From NCBI GenBank assembly GCA_905198155.1, contig CAJKBQ010000002.1:80919-144918 (forward strand): a DNA stretch of 64,000 bases, given 5' to 3'. The stretch's first letter is position 1. Every line of letters starts with the position of its first letter. Positions 34,908-42,792 of the stretch are shown piece by piece. The notes under the pieces were generated by a model that did not search any database, had not been told where the DNA came from, and worked only from the letters and a program-made list of their open reading frames with translations. Source of the stretch: an uncultured Eubacteriales bacterium. Lineage in GTDB: Bacteria; Bacillota; Clostridia; Oscillospirales; Acutalibacteraceae. Position numbers and translations under genes: made by a program.

Positions 34908-35716
34908 AAACACTCAGCCGAATTTACATGGTGCTGGTGTTCGTGATTCTGTATATCCCGATCCTGGTGCTGATCCTCTTTTCGTTCAACAGCAGCGGCA
35001 ACACCGGCGCGTTCACCGGATTTTCGCTGTACTGGTACCGCGAACTGTTCCAAAGCGGCGACACGTTCCAGGCGCTGCGCAATACGCTGGTGCTGGCCGT
35101 CAGCGCCGCCGCACTCTCCACGCTGATCGGCACCGCCGCGGCGGTCGGCATCAGCCGGATGCGTTCCCGCGCAATGAAAAAAGCCGTCAACACCGTCACC
35201 AATATCCCGATGATGAACCCCGACATCGTGACCGGCATTTCGATGATGCTGCTGTTCGTGATGGTCGGCACCTGGATCGGGCTGGAAGAAAAGCTCAGCT
35301 TCTGGACGCTGCTGATCGCGCATGTCACGTTCTGCCTGCCGTATGTGATCCTGTCGGTCACGCCGCGCATCCGCCAGATGGACCACGCCCTCCCCGAAGC
35401 CGCACTGGATCTCGGCTGCACCCCGGTACAGTCGTTCTTCAAAGTCGAACTGCCGAACATTGCTTCCGGCATCGTCTCCGGTTTCATCATGGCGTTCACC
35501 CTGTCGCTGGACGACTTCGTCATCAGCTACTTCACCACCGGCAGCGACTACCAAACCCTGCCGCTGCTGATTTATTCCATGACCAAAAAAGAAGTCAAGC
35601 CGGACATTTACGCGCTGTCTACGCTGATTGTCATCACCGTGCTGCTGCTGCTCATCCTGTCCAACGTCGTGGGCGCGCGCGGCAGCCGCAAAAAGCAAGG
35701 AGGAAAAGCCGCATGA
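34904..35716 (+). CDS. potC: Spermidine/putrescine ABC importer permease
   Basis: 270 residues with an ATGA overlap at both ends. The first helix is VLVFVILYIPILVLILFSF. The EAA loop is EAALDLGCTPVQSFFKVELPNIASGI, followed by the family-typical FTLSLDDFVISYF. Pairs with PotB. Confidence 0.94.
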   Translation: MKTLSRIYMVLVFVILYIPILVLILFSFNSSGNTGAFTGFSLYWYRELFQSGDTFQALRNTLVLAVSAAALSTLIGTAAAVGISRMRSRAMKKAVNTVTNIPMMNPDIVTGISMMLLFVMVGTWIGLEEKLSFWTLLIAHVTFCLPYVILSVTPRIRQMDHALPEAALDLGCTPVQSFFKVELPNIASGIVSGFIMAFTLSLDDFVISYFTTGSDYQTLPLLIYSMTKKEVKPDIYALSTLIVITVLLLLILSNVVGARGSRKKQGGKAA

Positions 35717-36924
35717 AAAAGCTCGCTGCAGCCGTGCTGACGCTCCTGCTGCTCGCACTGAGCCTGAGCGGATGCGCATCCGAAAAAACGCTTACGCTCA
35801 ATGTGTACAACTGGGGGGAATACATCTCCGACGGATCCGAAGGTACGCTGAACGTCAACACCGCGTTTGAAGCATACTACTACGAACAAACCGGCACCCG
35901 CGTCCGCGTCAACTACACCACCTATGCCAGCAACGAGGATATGTACAACAAAATCCGCTCCGGCGCCACGCGCTACGACGTGATCATTCCGTCGGACTAT
36001 ATGATCGAGCGGATGATCGCCGAAGGACTGCTCCGGAAGCTCAATTTTGACAATATTCCCAATTTTAAGTACATTGACCCCGACTATCGGCACCTGTTTT
36101 ACGACCCGACCAACGAATATTCCATCCCTTACGCGTACGGGATGTACGGGATCATCTACAACACCACCCTGGTGGACGAAGAAGTCACCGGATGGGACAT
36201 CATGTGGAACGAACGCTACGCCGGGCAGATCCTCCAGTTCAACAACCCGCGCGACGCGTTCGGCACCGCGCAGTATGCGCTGGGGATCGACGTCAACACC
36301 ACCGACCATGCCGATTGGGATCGCGCCAAAGACCTGCTCAGCCGCCAAAAACCGCTGGTGCAAAGCTATGTGATGGACGAAATTTTCAACAAAATGAAAA
36401 ACGGCTCGGCCGCCGTTGCGTGCTACTACGCGGGGGACTTTCTGTCGATGTACGAAGACAACGAAGACCTTGCCTTTGTTTACCCGGAAGAAGGCACCAA
36501 CGTTTATGTCGATGCCATGTGCATCCCGACGTGCAGCGCGCAGCCGGAGCTGGCGGAAGCATACATCAACTTCCTGCTGTCCGAAGAACCAGCCGTTGCC
36601 AACGCGGAGTACACCTACTACGCCACGCCCAACCGGCTGGTGCGCGAAAACGAAGAATACATCGAATGCATGGAAGAAATCCACCCCGACGCGATGGACA
36701 TCATCTACCCCGAAGCCGGGTCGGTGAAAGCGACCTTTTTCCAGAACCTGGATCCGGACACGCTTGCTTACGAAAACGCCCTGTGGGAAAGCCTCAAAAT
36801 CGAAAGCAACGTCAGCAGCTGGGTTTACATCGTCAGCGGCGCCATCGTACTTGCGCTGGTCGCAATGCTGATCGTCCGCGCGGCGGTGCGGAAATACCGC
36901 GAAATATATTATTACAACAGCTAA
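35713..36924 (+). CDS. potD: Spermidine/putrescine-binding lipoprotein with C-terminal membrane anchor
   Basis: 403 residues from the ATG at 35713, which overlaps the potC stop and follows AAGGAGG. The signal peptide and lipobox (ALSLSGC, Cys about 19) are followed by LNVYNWGEYI, the usual PotD opening, and by YDVIIPSDYMIERM and NPRDAFGTAQYALG. Oddly, the protein continues past the normal end into a hydrophobic helix (WVYIVSGAIVLALVAMLIV, about residues 370-388) and a basic tail. It would therefore be anchored at both ends. Confidence 0.93.
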   Translation: MKKLAAAVLTLLLLALSLSGCASEKTLTLNVYNWGEYISDGSEGTLNVNTAFEAYYYEQTGTRVRVNYTTYASNEDMYNKIRSGATRYDVIIPSDYMIERMIAEGLLRKLNFDNIPNFKYIDPDYRHLFYDPTNEYSIPYAYGMYGIIYNTTLVDEEVTGWDIMWNERYAGQILQFNNPRDAFGTAQYALGIDVNTTDHADWDRAKDLLSRQKPLVQSYVMDEIFNKMKNGSAAVACYYAGDFLSMYEDNEDLAFVYPEEGTNVYVDAMCIPTCSAQPELAEAYINFLLSEEPAVANAEYTYYATPNRLVRENEEYIECMEEIHPDAMDIIYPEAGSVKATFFQNLDPDTLAYENALWESLKIESNVSSWVYIVSGAIVLALVAMLIVRAAVRKYREIYYYNS

Positions 36925-36941
36925 TCTGCGGATCATCTGCA

Positions 36942-36977
36942 AACAGCGTCTGTGGAAATGCAGACGCTGTTTTTTTT
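36942..36977 (+). terminator. Terminator of the pot operon
   Basis: An 11-bp perfect stem AACAGCGTCTG / CAGACGCTGTT with TTTTTTT. Between here and 37105 I see only AT-rich DNA. Confidence 0.92.
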
Positions 36978-37105
36978 GACGGAACGGTTCCATCGCTGCA
37001 GCCTTTTCTGTTTTTTGATGAAAATATGCAATATCAGGTATACGGAAGAAAATTTTGCTTTTTTCTGCACTAATATACAAATTTTGAAATTTTAAAAAAT
37101 TTCTA

Positions 37106-37135
37106 TTGACAGCTTATTCCCCTGCATGGTATAAT
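37106..37135 (+). promoter_or_regulatory. Promoter of the secreted-protein/ABC exporter operon
   Basis: TTGACA (37106-37111), 18 bp, TATAAT (37130-37135). The roughly 100-nt leader contains two small stems, TAATTC/GAATTA and ATTCGT/ACGAAT. Confidence 0.8.
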
Positions 37136-37240
37136 AGTTTTGTAATAACGTATAAATTCATGTAATTCTGTCGGAATTATTTGAACTGTATTCGTTGCGG
37201 GCACGAATCAGAATATATTTTTTCAAAGGAGGGCTTTCTG

Positions 37241-37672
37241 ATGAAAGCAATGAAGAAACTGTTCGCGCTGGGCTTGGTGGTGTGTCTGCTGGTGATTTGC
37301 TGCGGAGCGGCTGTGGCGGATACGGACGAACCGTATCGCTTCTCATTTCAACCCCCCTACGCTGGCTCCATCCGTACCACCAATTCGGTACAGCAAGTAG
37401 AATCCGGCAACGGGCAGAACGCATATGTCACAAAGACCGGATCCACCGCCGAAACCGAATACGTCCTTTTCCATTGCAAAATCGGCAACATCATCGATCC
37501 GCCCGATGACTACGTCGCGTCGCGCGCACTGCACAAACTGACACGCGCCGGAACGTACAGCTTCACGTACATCGACGGCTACGGCGGAAACGGGACGCGT
37601 TATTATATGTGCGGATACCCGTCCAACAGCGATTTTGAACAATTCACCGCAACCGGTCGCTGGAACACTTAA
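37241..37672 (+). CDS. Small secreted protein of unknown function
   Basis: 143 residues from ATG 37241, which has AAAGGAGGG 7 nt upstream. The signal peptide (LFALGLVVCLLVICCGAAVA) has a likely cut after AVA near residue 26, leaving about 117 residues with two cysteines (FHCKIG, YMCGYP). The mature part is rich in Tyr, Gly and Thr and ends FTATGRWNT. The overall shape recalls small secreted DUF2712-type proteins found beside ABC exporters, but I cannot confirm that. First gene of a unit with a lipoprotein, two membrane proteins and an ATPase. A bacteriocin, a signal protein or a cell-surface sensor are all possible. Confidence 0.6.
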   Translation: MKAMKKLFALGLVVCLLVICCGAAVADTDEPYRFSFQPPYAGSIRTTNSVQQVESGNGQNAYVTKTGSTAETEYVLFHCKIGNIIDPPDDYVASRALHKLTRAGTYSFTYIDGYGGNGTRYYMCGYPSNSDFEQFTATGRWNT

Positions 37673-37681
37673 TCCATTGTT

Positions 37682-37719
37682 GCGGGACAGCAGGATTCGC
37701 CCGTTTCCTGCTGTCCCGC
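37682..37719 (+). other. Perfect 14-bp stem-loop between the secreted protein and lipoprotein genes
   Basis: GCGGGACAGCAGGA / TCCTGCTGTCCCGC with a 10-nt loop and no T-run. Probably protects the upstream message or lowers downstream expression. Confidence 0.75.
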
Positions 37720-37741
37720 TGCGTAGAAAGGAGTTTTTGCT

Positions 37742-38827
37742 ATGAAAGCAAAGCGATGGTTCGTAATCTTCCTGTTTGCACTGCTTTGCACCGGCTGTGC
37801 CGCAACCGAGGAACCGCTGACCCCGCTGGCGGATGATGTCGATATCGAATTCAACGTTGACGAAGCGGAATGCCCGGAAACGGTAAATGAATATGACAGA
37901 ACATCCCACTGGCAGCCGGATGTAAACGATGTCGTCCGGCTTTTTTTCGGCGATCAGCCGGTCGATCGGAAAGACACCCCGGTGGAAGCCGTTTTTTATT
38001 GTCCCGTCAACCCAAACGGGGAACAGACAAACGTTTTGATCATTTCCGACGGGAAACTGGTCGATAAGGATCACGGCAAGATCTATGGAAATTTTTCATA
38101 CAGTTCCGTCGAATGGATCAAAATGAATCTGACAACCACTTTGTCCACCGCCTGGCGAAACCCCGAAACCCGCTATGTATGGGATGCGGCAAGTGATTGG
38201 CCGGCGGAAAAGTCGGATTTTGTCTCCCGCTCACAGGCAGATGCTGAATCCTGGATTGAAAAGCTGTCTCTCCCTGAAATGAAACGTGTGCACATCGGGT
38301 ATTTCGATGCGGCAGAACAGTTTCAGTTCAATCGGATGCACGGCGATGATCTCTATCGTTTTGACGAACTCAACATTGCGGACTGTTTGATTATTGAATA
38401 CAAACCCGCGTCTGATGCGCCGGGGAAAACGCTGTTTTTTTACACCGAAAACGGGCTGGCCGCCATTCAGTCGTTCAGCGTCGGCCGTTCGGAACCGCTG
38501 GCCGAATACGCGCCCATTTCGCTGCGCGATGCATTGAAGCCCGTCGTCGAAAAATACCGCGGAAAAAAAGACTGCGCCATTGTATCGGCCGAACTTTCGT
38601 ATCGCGATGACATCGGCGCGCAGCGGCTCTGCCCTGTTTGGAATATTGCAGTCCGCGAAACCCATGCAGCCACAAGCGAATCCGAAGAATCTGTTTCTTT
38701 TTTGACCGAAGTCGTAAACGCAAAAGACGGCAAACTGTATGAGCTGCTCTTTGGCTCCGGAAGCTGCCCCACCCGGTTGTATTACGATGCCATCCATACG
38801 CTGACGGGAAGGGATGCGAAAAAATGA
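37742..38827 (+). CDS. Putative lipoprotein of an ABC exporter module
   Basis: 361 residues, with AAAGGAG upstream. Signal and lipobox WFVIFLFALLCTGC put the acylated Cys near residue 19. The rest is hydrophilic and resembles the YycH/regulatory-lipoprotein style of extracellular beta-rich domains, without a match I can name. The TGA overlaps the next start (ATGA), so it is made together with the membrane proteins. It may bind the secreted product outside the cell. Confidence 0.65.
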   Translation: MKAKRWFVIFLFALLCTGCAATEEPLTPLADDVDIEFNVDEAECPETVNEYDRTSHWQPDVNDVVRLFFGDQPVDRKDTPVEAVFYCPVNPNGEQTNVLIISDGKLVDKDHGKIYGNFSYSSVEWIKMNLTTTLSTAWRNPETRYVWDAASDWPAEKSDFVSRSQADAESWIEKLSLPEMKRVHIGYFDAAEQFQFNRMHGDDLYRFDELNIADCLIIEYKPASDAPGKTLFFYTENGLAAIQSFSVGRSEPLAEYAPISLRDALKPVVEKYRGKKDCAIVSAELSYRDDIGAQRLCPVWNIAVRETHAATSESEESVSFLTEVVNAKDGKLYELLFGSGSCPTRLYYDAIHTLTGRDAKK

Positions 38828-39588
38828 AATTTCATTTGTACCGCACCAACCTGCTGCGCGCACGGTGGATGCCGAATTTCGCGCTGGCGGTGCTCGCCGG
38901 GCTGACCGCACTGCTGCTGACCGCTATGCGCCCGAACCGCTTGTGGGACGATGCCCTCGGCGCGCTCTGCCAGACCAAAACCAATTCCACCGGCGTCGTT
39001 TTCTTTACGCTGTGCATCGTTCCGGCCATTCCGCTGGCACTGACTTACGCGCAGGACGTCCAGACACGTTTTTTTTACTTTTGTTCGCTGCGCGGCGGAT
39101 TGCGGCGCTGCGTGCGCTGCCACTTTCAAATCGCCGTCCTGCTGGGCGCGCTGACGTCCGGGATCAGCGATGCATTATTCGTCATCGTAATGCTTTTGCG
39201 CGGATTTCCGTTGGGCGGTACTTATCCGGATGGCGGCGACGCTTTTTTCGAGCTGATCCGCTCGCATATCCTCCTGTATTTTGCAGCGATTCTTTTGAAT
39301 TCCATGCTGTCCGCCGCTATCACAGCCGGATGGGCTGCACTGGCCGCGGCGGTGTTTTGCCATCCGCTCAGCGGACTGGCTGCCCCGCTCATCGTATATA
39401 TGCTGTGGCTGCGCGTTGTTCCGTCGTCGGCGCCCACCTACTTCCGCGCAACCGGTGTGTTCAGTGGATACTCCGGCGGTACAGCCGTCGGCAATTTGTT
39501 GATTAAGCTGGTCACGACGGTGCTGTTCTGCGCAGTGAGTCAAACCCTGACGGTGCGCATCGTCAAAAGGAGGCAGCAAAATGCGTGA
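38824..39588 (+). CDS. ABC-2-like membrane protein
   Basis: 254 residues, about six hydrophobic segments (FALAVLAGLTALLLTAM; VVFFTLCIVPAIPLALTYA; IAVLLGALTSGISDALFVIVML; ILLYFAAILLNSMLSAAITAG; PLIVYMLWLRVV; LVTTVLFCAVSQTLTV). Overlaps its neighbours by 4 and 8 bases. With the ATPase two genes downstream it should form an exporter or immunity pump. Confidence 0.75.
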   Translation: MKFHLYRTNLLRARWMPNFALAVLAGLTALLLTAMRPNRLWDDALGALCQTKTNSTGVVFFTLCIVPAIPLALTYAQDVQTRFFYFCSLRGGLRRCVRCHFQIAVLLGALTSGISDALFVIVMLLRGFPLGGTYPDGGDAFFELIRSHILLYFAAILLNSMLSAAITAGWAALAAAVFCHPLSGLAAPLIVYMLWLRVVPSSAPTYFRATGVFSGYSGGTAVGNLLIKLVTTVLFCAVSQTLTVRIVKRRQQNA

Positions 39589-40450
39589 TCTGTCTTACGT
39601 CTGGATGTGTGCCAGATCCAATTGGGGAAAACTTCGCAGCAACCCCATTCCGCTGACTTTGCTGTGTGTTCAGACAGTGTTCGCTTTGTGGAACCTGGGC
39701 TGGATTGTTGAATTTTGCTTCCGGACAGGTACCCGCGTTTCCCCGTGGATTTTTCCGTTTACCTTTCTTTCGGATGTCATGGCAATCTATTACGGCGCAT
39801 CGCTGCTGCTGCTGTTTGCATCGGCACCGTTTGAAGACGCGCACACCCCGTTCCTCATGATCCGCACCGGCAAAGCGAACTGGATCTGCGGGCAGGTGCT
39901 GTACATTTGGGGCTGCGGGGTTCTGCTCCCGCTGTCAATTTATGTGTCGGAACTGCTGATTTTGCTCCCGAGGATGGGGATTTCGTCCGGATGGGGCGGT
40001 GTATTGAAATCGCTCGCGGCCGATTCCGATCTGCCTGCCCGCTATGGAATCAGCCCTTCGGGCATTTTCATTGTCGATGCCGTCATAAAACAGTATTCCC
40101 CCATCGAGGCGACGATGGTCACCCTGCTGCTGGCAATTGCCGCAGCTGTATTTTTCGGAACGCTCATACTTTTGCTGAATGTCGCGTACAAACCCGGCAG
40201 CGGCGTTGTTGCTGCCGGAATTTTGGTGTTCTGGTCGGCGTTATCCACTTATGTCGGGCAGTTTTTATACGGCAAATGGATCGGCTATACCCGTCCGCTT
40301 TCGTGGATATCGCTGTTTTGCCTTTCCCCCCACGCCGCCTACGCGCCATCTGTGTCCGCCGCCATCGCCGCCCTGATCGGGCTGAGTCTGATTTTTTCTG
40401 CGCTGTCGGTATTTCTGTACTGCCACCGCGATGCCCAGCACAAAACGTGA
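39581..40450 (+). CDS. ABC-2-like membrane protein
   Basis: 289 residues with about six to seven hydrophobic segments, including DVMAIYYGASLLLLFASAPF, LYIWGCGVLLPLSIYVSELLILL and TLLLAIAAAVFFGTLILLLNV. An AAAGGAGG box lies within the end of the previous gene. Probably the second permease half of the exporter. No similarity to the first half that I can see beyond topology. Confidence 0.75.
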   Translation: MRDLSYVWMCARSNWGKLRSNPIPLTLLCVQTVFALWNLGWIVEFCFRTGTRVSPWIFPFTFLSDVMAIYYGASLLLLFASAPFEDAHTPFLMIRTGKANWICGQVLYIWGCGVLLPLSIYVSELLILLPRMGISSGWGGVLKSLAADSDLPARYGISPSGIFIVDAVIKQYSPIEATMVTLLLAIAAAVFFGTLILLLNVAYKPGSGVVAAGILVFWSALSTYVGQFLYGKWIGYTRPLSWISLFCLSPHAAYAPSVSAAIAALIGLSLIFSALSVFLYCHRDAQHKT

Positions 40451-40461
40451 GGAGGAATAAA

Positions 40462-41112
40462 ATGAGCGCCAATATGGTAGAAGTGCAGTCCGTCACCAAA
40501 CGGTTCAAATCCCTGACCGCGCTGGACAACGTGTCGGTGCAGTGGGCAGCCGGCAAAATTCACGGCATCATCGGCCGCAACGGCAGCGGCAAAACCGTTC
40601 TGTCCAAATGCATTTGCGGATTTATGGCGCCGACGTCCGGCACCATCCGCGTCAACGGGCAAGCAGTGCAGCCGTCCGTCGCGCAGGATATCGGCATCAT
40701 CATCGAAGACCCCGGGTTTATCCAGTCGATGAACGCGTTCCGCAACCTGAAACTGCTCGCGTCCATCCGCCGAAAAATCTCTGACGACGAGATCAGCACC
40801 GCCATCGCACGCGTGGGGCTGGATCCCGCCAGCAAGCAGCACGTCGGCAAATTCTCGCTCGGAATGCGCCACCGCCTGGGCATTGCACAGGCGTTTATGG
40901 AGCATCCGCCGCTGATGATCCTGGACGAACCGATGAACGGGCTGGACAAACACGGTGTGCAGGAAATCCGCACGCTGCTCCGCCAGCTGTGCGACAATGA
41001 AGGCGTCACGATTCTGATGTCCTCGCACTATGCAGAAGATATCGAGGCGTTGTGCGACACGGTGTGTGAAATGGACGGCGGGGTGCTGACGCAAATCTGC
41101 GGATTCGACTAA
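40462..41112 (+). CDS. ABC transporter ATPase, lantibiotic-immunity (LanF/BcrA-like) type
   Basis: 216 residues from ATG 40462, 11 bases after the previous stop with GGAGGAATAA upstream. Walker A GRNGSGKT, signature FSLGMRHRLGIAQAF, Walker B LMILDEPMNGLDKHG and switch MSSHYAED. The GMRHRLGIA signature and NGLD Walker B are typical of bacteriocin self-protection and peptide-export ATPases. Completes the exporter with the two membrane proteins. Confidence 0.9.
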   Translation: MSANMVEVQSVTKRFKSLTALDNVSVQWAAGKIHGIIGRNGSGKTVLSKCICGFMAPTSGTIRVNGQAVQPSVAQDIGIIIEDPGFIQSMNAFRNLKLLASIRRKISDDEISTAIARVGLDPASKQHVGKFSLGMRHRLGIAQAFMEHPPLMILDEPMNGLDKHGVQEIRTLLRQLCDNEGVTILMSSHYAEDIEALCDTVCEMDGGVLTQICGFD

Positions 41113-41123
41113 ATTTTGGCATT

Positions 41124-41158
41124 GTGGGTGTTGTTTTCAGCACCCGCATTTTTTGTGT
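41124..41158 (+). terminator. Terminator of the exporter operon
   Basis: GGGTGTTG / CAGCACCC stem (one G-U pair) with a TTTT loop, followed by GCATTTTTT. Confidence 0.75.
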
Positions 41159-41169
41159 GCCGTGTACCG

Positions 41170-41198
41170 TTGACAATCCCTGCGTTCTGTGCTATAAT
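41170..41198 (+). promoter_or_regulatory. Promoter of the CHR genes
   Basis: Consensus TTGACA (41170-41175), 17 bp, TATAAT (41193-41198). Confidence 0.9.
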
Positions 41199-41250
41199 CC
41201 ACTTATTGCCCGCCTGCACGCCAAATAACCGCCGAAAGGATGCGAACCGT

Positions 41251-41835
41251 ATGAACACCAAGTGGAAAAATATTGGTATTTTGTTCCTTACATTTCTCAA
41301 AATCGGCGCATTCACGTTCGGCGGCGGCTACGCGATGATCGCCCTGCTGGAAAACGAGCTGATCACCCGCAAACGCTGGCTGACCCAGCCGGAGTTCCTG
41401 GACATGGTCGCCATCGCGGAGTCCACCCCCGGTCCGGTCGCCATCAACAGCGCCACCTACATCGGATTCCGCATCGCCGGGTTCGGCGGCGCCGCAGCGG
41501 CTACCGTTGGCGTTTGCATTCCGTCGTTCGCGATTATTTACGCGATTTCGCGTGTATTTGACGCGTTTTTGTCGCTTCGATGGGTGGCCTGTGCATTCCG
41601 CGGGATCCAGGCCTGCGTTGTGTATCTGATCCTTTCTGCCGGCATCAAAATGCTGCGGGCGCTCCCGCGCACCCCGCTGAACCTCGTCATTCTGTGCGCC
41701 GTCGGCGCTGCAATGATCGGCTGCACGCTGGCCGGCATCGGCTGCTCGTCGATCGTATGCATCCTGGCGTGCGGCGCGGTCGGGCTGCTGCTGCTTGGCG
41801 TGCGGCGAATTCGGGAAAAGGCGGTACGAAAATAA
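41251..41835 (+). CDS. Chromate transporter family protein, single CHR domain
   Basis: 194 residues from ATG 41251. FLKIGAFTFGGGYAMIALLE and AIAESTPGPVAINSATYIGF are the CHR-domain signatures, with about six hydrophobic segments. Single-domain members work as pairs, here with the next gene, which overlaps by TAATG. The physiological substrate in anaerobes is unclear; chromate or sulfate-like anions are the family precedent. Confidence 0.9.
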   Translation: MNTKWKNIGILFLTFLKIGAFTFGGGYAMIALLENELITRKRWLTQPEFLDMVAIAESTPGPVAINSATYIGFRIAGFGGAAAATVGVCIPSFAIIYAISRVFDAFLSLRWVACAFRGIQACVVYLILSAGIKMLRALPRTPLNLVILCAVGAAMIGCTLAGIGCSSIVCILACGAVGLLLLGVRRIREKAVRK

Positions 41836-42410
41836 TGCTGTGGAAGTTGTTTTTCGCATTTCTCAAAATCGGCGCCGTCTCGTTCGGCGGTGGTTACAGT
41901 ATGATCTCCCTGATCCGTGAAACGGTACTGGCCAACGGCTGGCTCACCGAAAGCGAATTCCTGAACTTCATCGCCGTGTCGGAGTCCACCCCCGGCCCCC
42001 TCGCGGTCAACATGGCGACGTTCATCGGCGCATCCCAATGCGACGTCCCCGGCGCGCTCGCGGCGACGCTGGGCGTTGTGCTGCCGTCGTTCGTTATCAT
42101 CCTGCTGATCGCGGCGGTGCTGCAGAATCTGCTCCGGTACGCTGCCGTTGCCGCATTCCTGGACGGCGTTCGGCCGTGCGTCGTCGCGCTGATTCTCGCC
42201 ACTGCCGTCACCATGGGGCTGCAAACGCTGCTGGGCGTCACGGCCGTATCCGGCGGACTATCGCCCGACTGCCGCGCCGTCGCGATTTTCGCGCTCATCG
42301 CCGCGCTGGACTTCGCCTCCCACAAACTCCGCCGCAAGCCCGTCCCGCCCATCGCGCTGATTCTCATCGCCGCCGGACTCGGCATGGCCGCATACGGCCT
42401 ACCCGCCTGA
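41835..42410 (+). CDS. Chromate transporter family protein, second CHR subunit
   Basis: 191 residues, starting within the stop of the first subunit. FLKIGAVSFGGGYSMISLI and AVSESTPGPLAVNMATFIGA match the partner. The last 80 codons are duplicated about 312 bp downstream. Confidence 0.9.
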   Translation: MLWKLFFAFLKIGAVSFGGGYSMISLIRETVLANGWLTESEFLNFIAVSESTPGPLAVNMATFIGASQCDVPGALAATLGVVLPSFVIILLIAAVLQNLLRYAAVAAFLDGVRPCVVALILATAVTMGLQTLLGVTAVSGGLSPDCRAVAIFALIAALDFASHKLRRKPVPPIALILIAAGLGMAAYGLPA

Positions 42411-42765
42411 CAAAAATACAAATCCCGGTGCGGTTCCCTCCCCCCCAGAGCAACCTTCATCGGCGCATCCCAATGCGGCGTCCGCCCGTGCGTCGTCGCG
42501 CTGATCCTCGCGACCGCCGTCACCATGGGGCTGCAAACGCTGCTGGGCGTCACGGCCGTATCCGGCGGACTATCGCCCGACTGCCGCGCCGTCGCGATTT
42601 TCGCGCTCATCGCCGCGCTGGACTTCGCCTCCCACAAACTCCGCCGCAAGCCCGTCCCGCCCATCGCGCTGATTCTCATCGCCGCCGGACTCGGCATGGC
42701 CGCATACGGCCTACCCGCCTGACGAAAATACAAAATCCCCGGTGCGATTCTCTCCCCCCAGAGAA
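42165..42765. repeat. Tandem direct repeat, period 312 bp
   Basis: 42165-42453 and 42477-42765 are nearly identical over the CHR gene end, its stop codon and the first half of the terminator. Confidence 0.88.
42451..42722 (+). pseudogene. Truncated second copy of the CHR gene 3' half
   Basis: Matches the upstream CHR gene from its TTCATCGGCGCATCCCAATG stretch (42022) but lacks about 121 bp before the repeat resumes at 42477. No start codon with a ribosome binding site. A remnant of a tandem duplication followed by an internal deletion. Confidence 0.85.
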
Positions 42766-42775
42766 CCGCACCGGG
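42738..42775. terminator. Bidirectional terminator between CHR remnant and DUF3794 gene
   Basis: A 16-bp stem (CCCGGTGCGATTCTCT / AGAGAACCGCACCGGG) with one mismatch, flanked by TTT on the plus strand and an A-run upstream. Confidence 0.8.
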
Positions 42776-42792
42776 TTTCCATTTTCCCCCGC

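Noticed and set aside
36978..37105. AT-rich tract between pot and the secreted-protein operon as an extra gene or origin
   Set aside because: No DnaA-box cluster and no frame with a ribosome binding site; it looks like plain intergenic DNA.
42525..42722. 65-codon frame in the CHR repeat as an independent gene
   Set aside because: It is the copied tail of the upstream CHR gene without a start signal, annotated instead as a pseudogene fragment.
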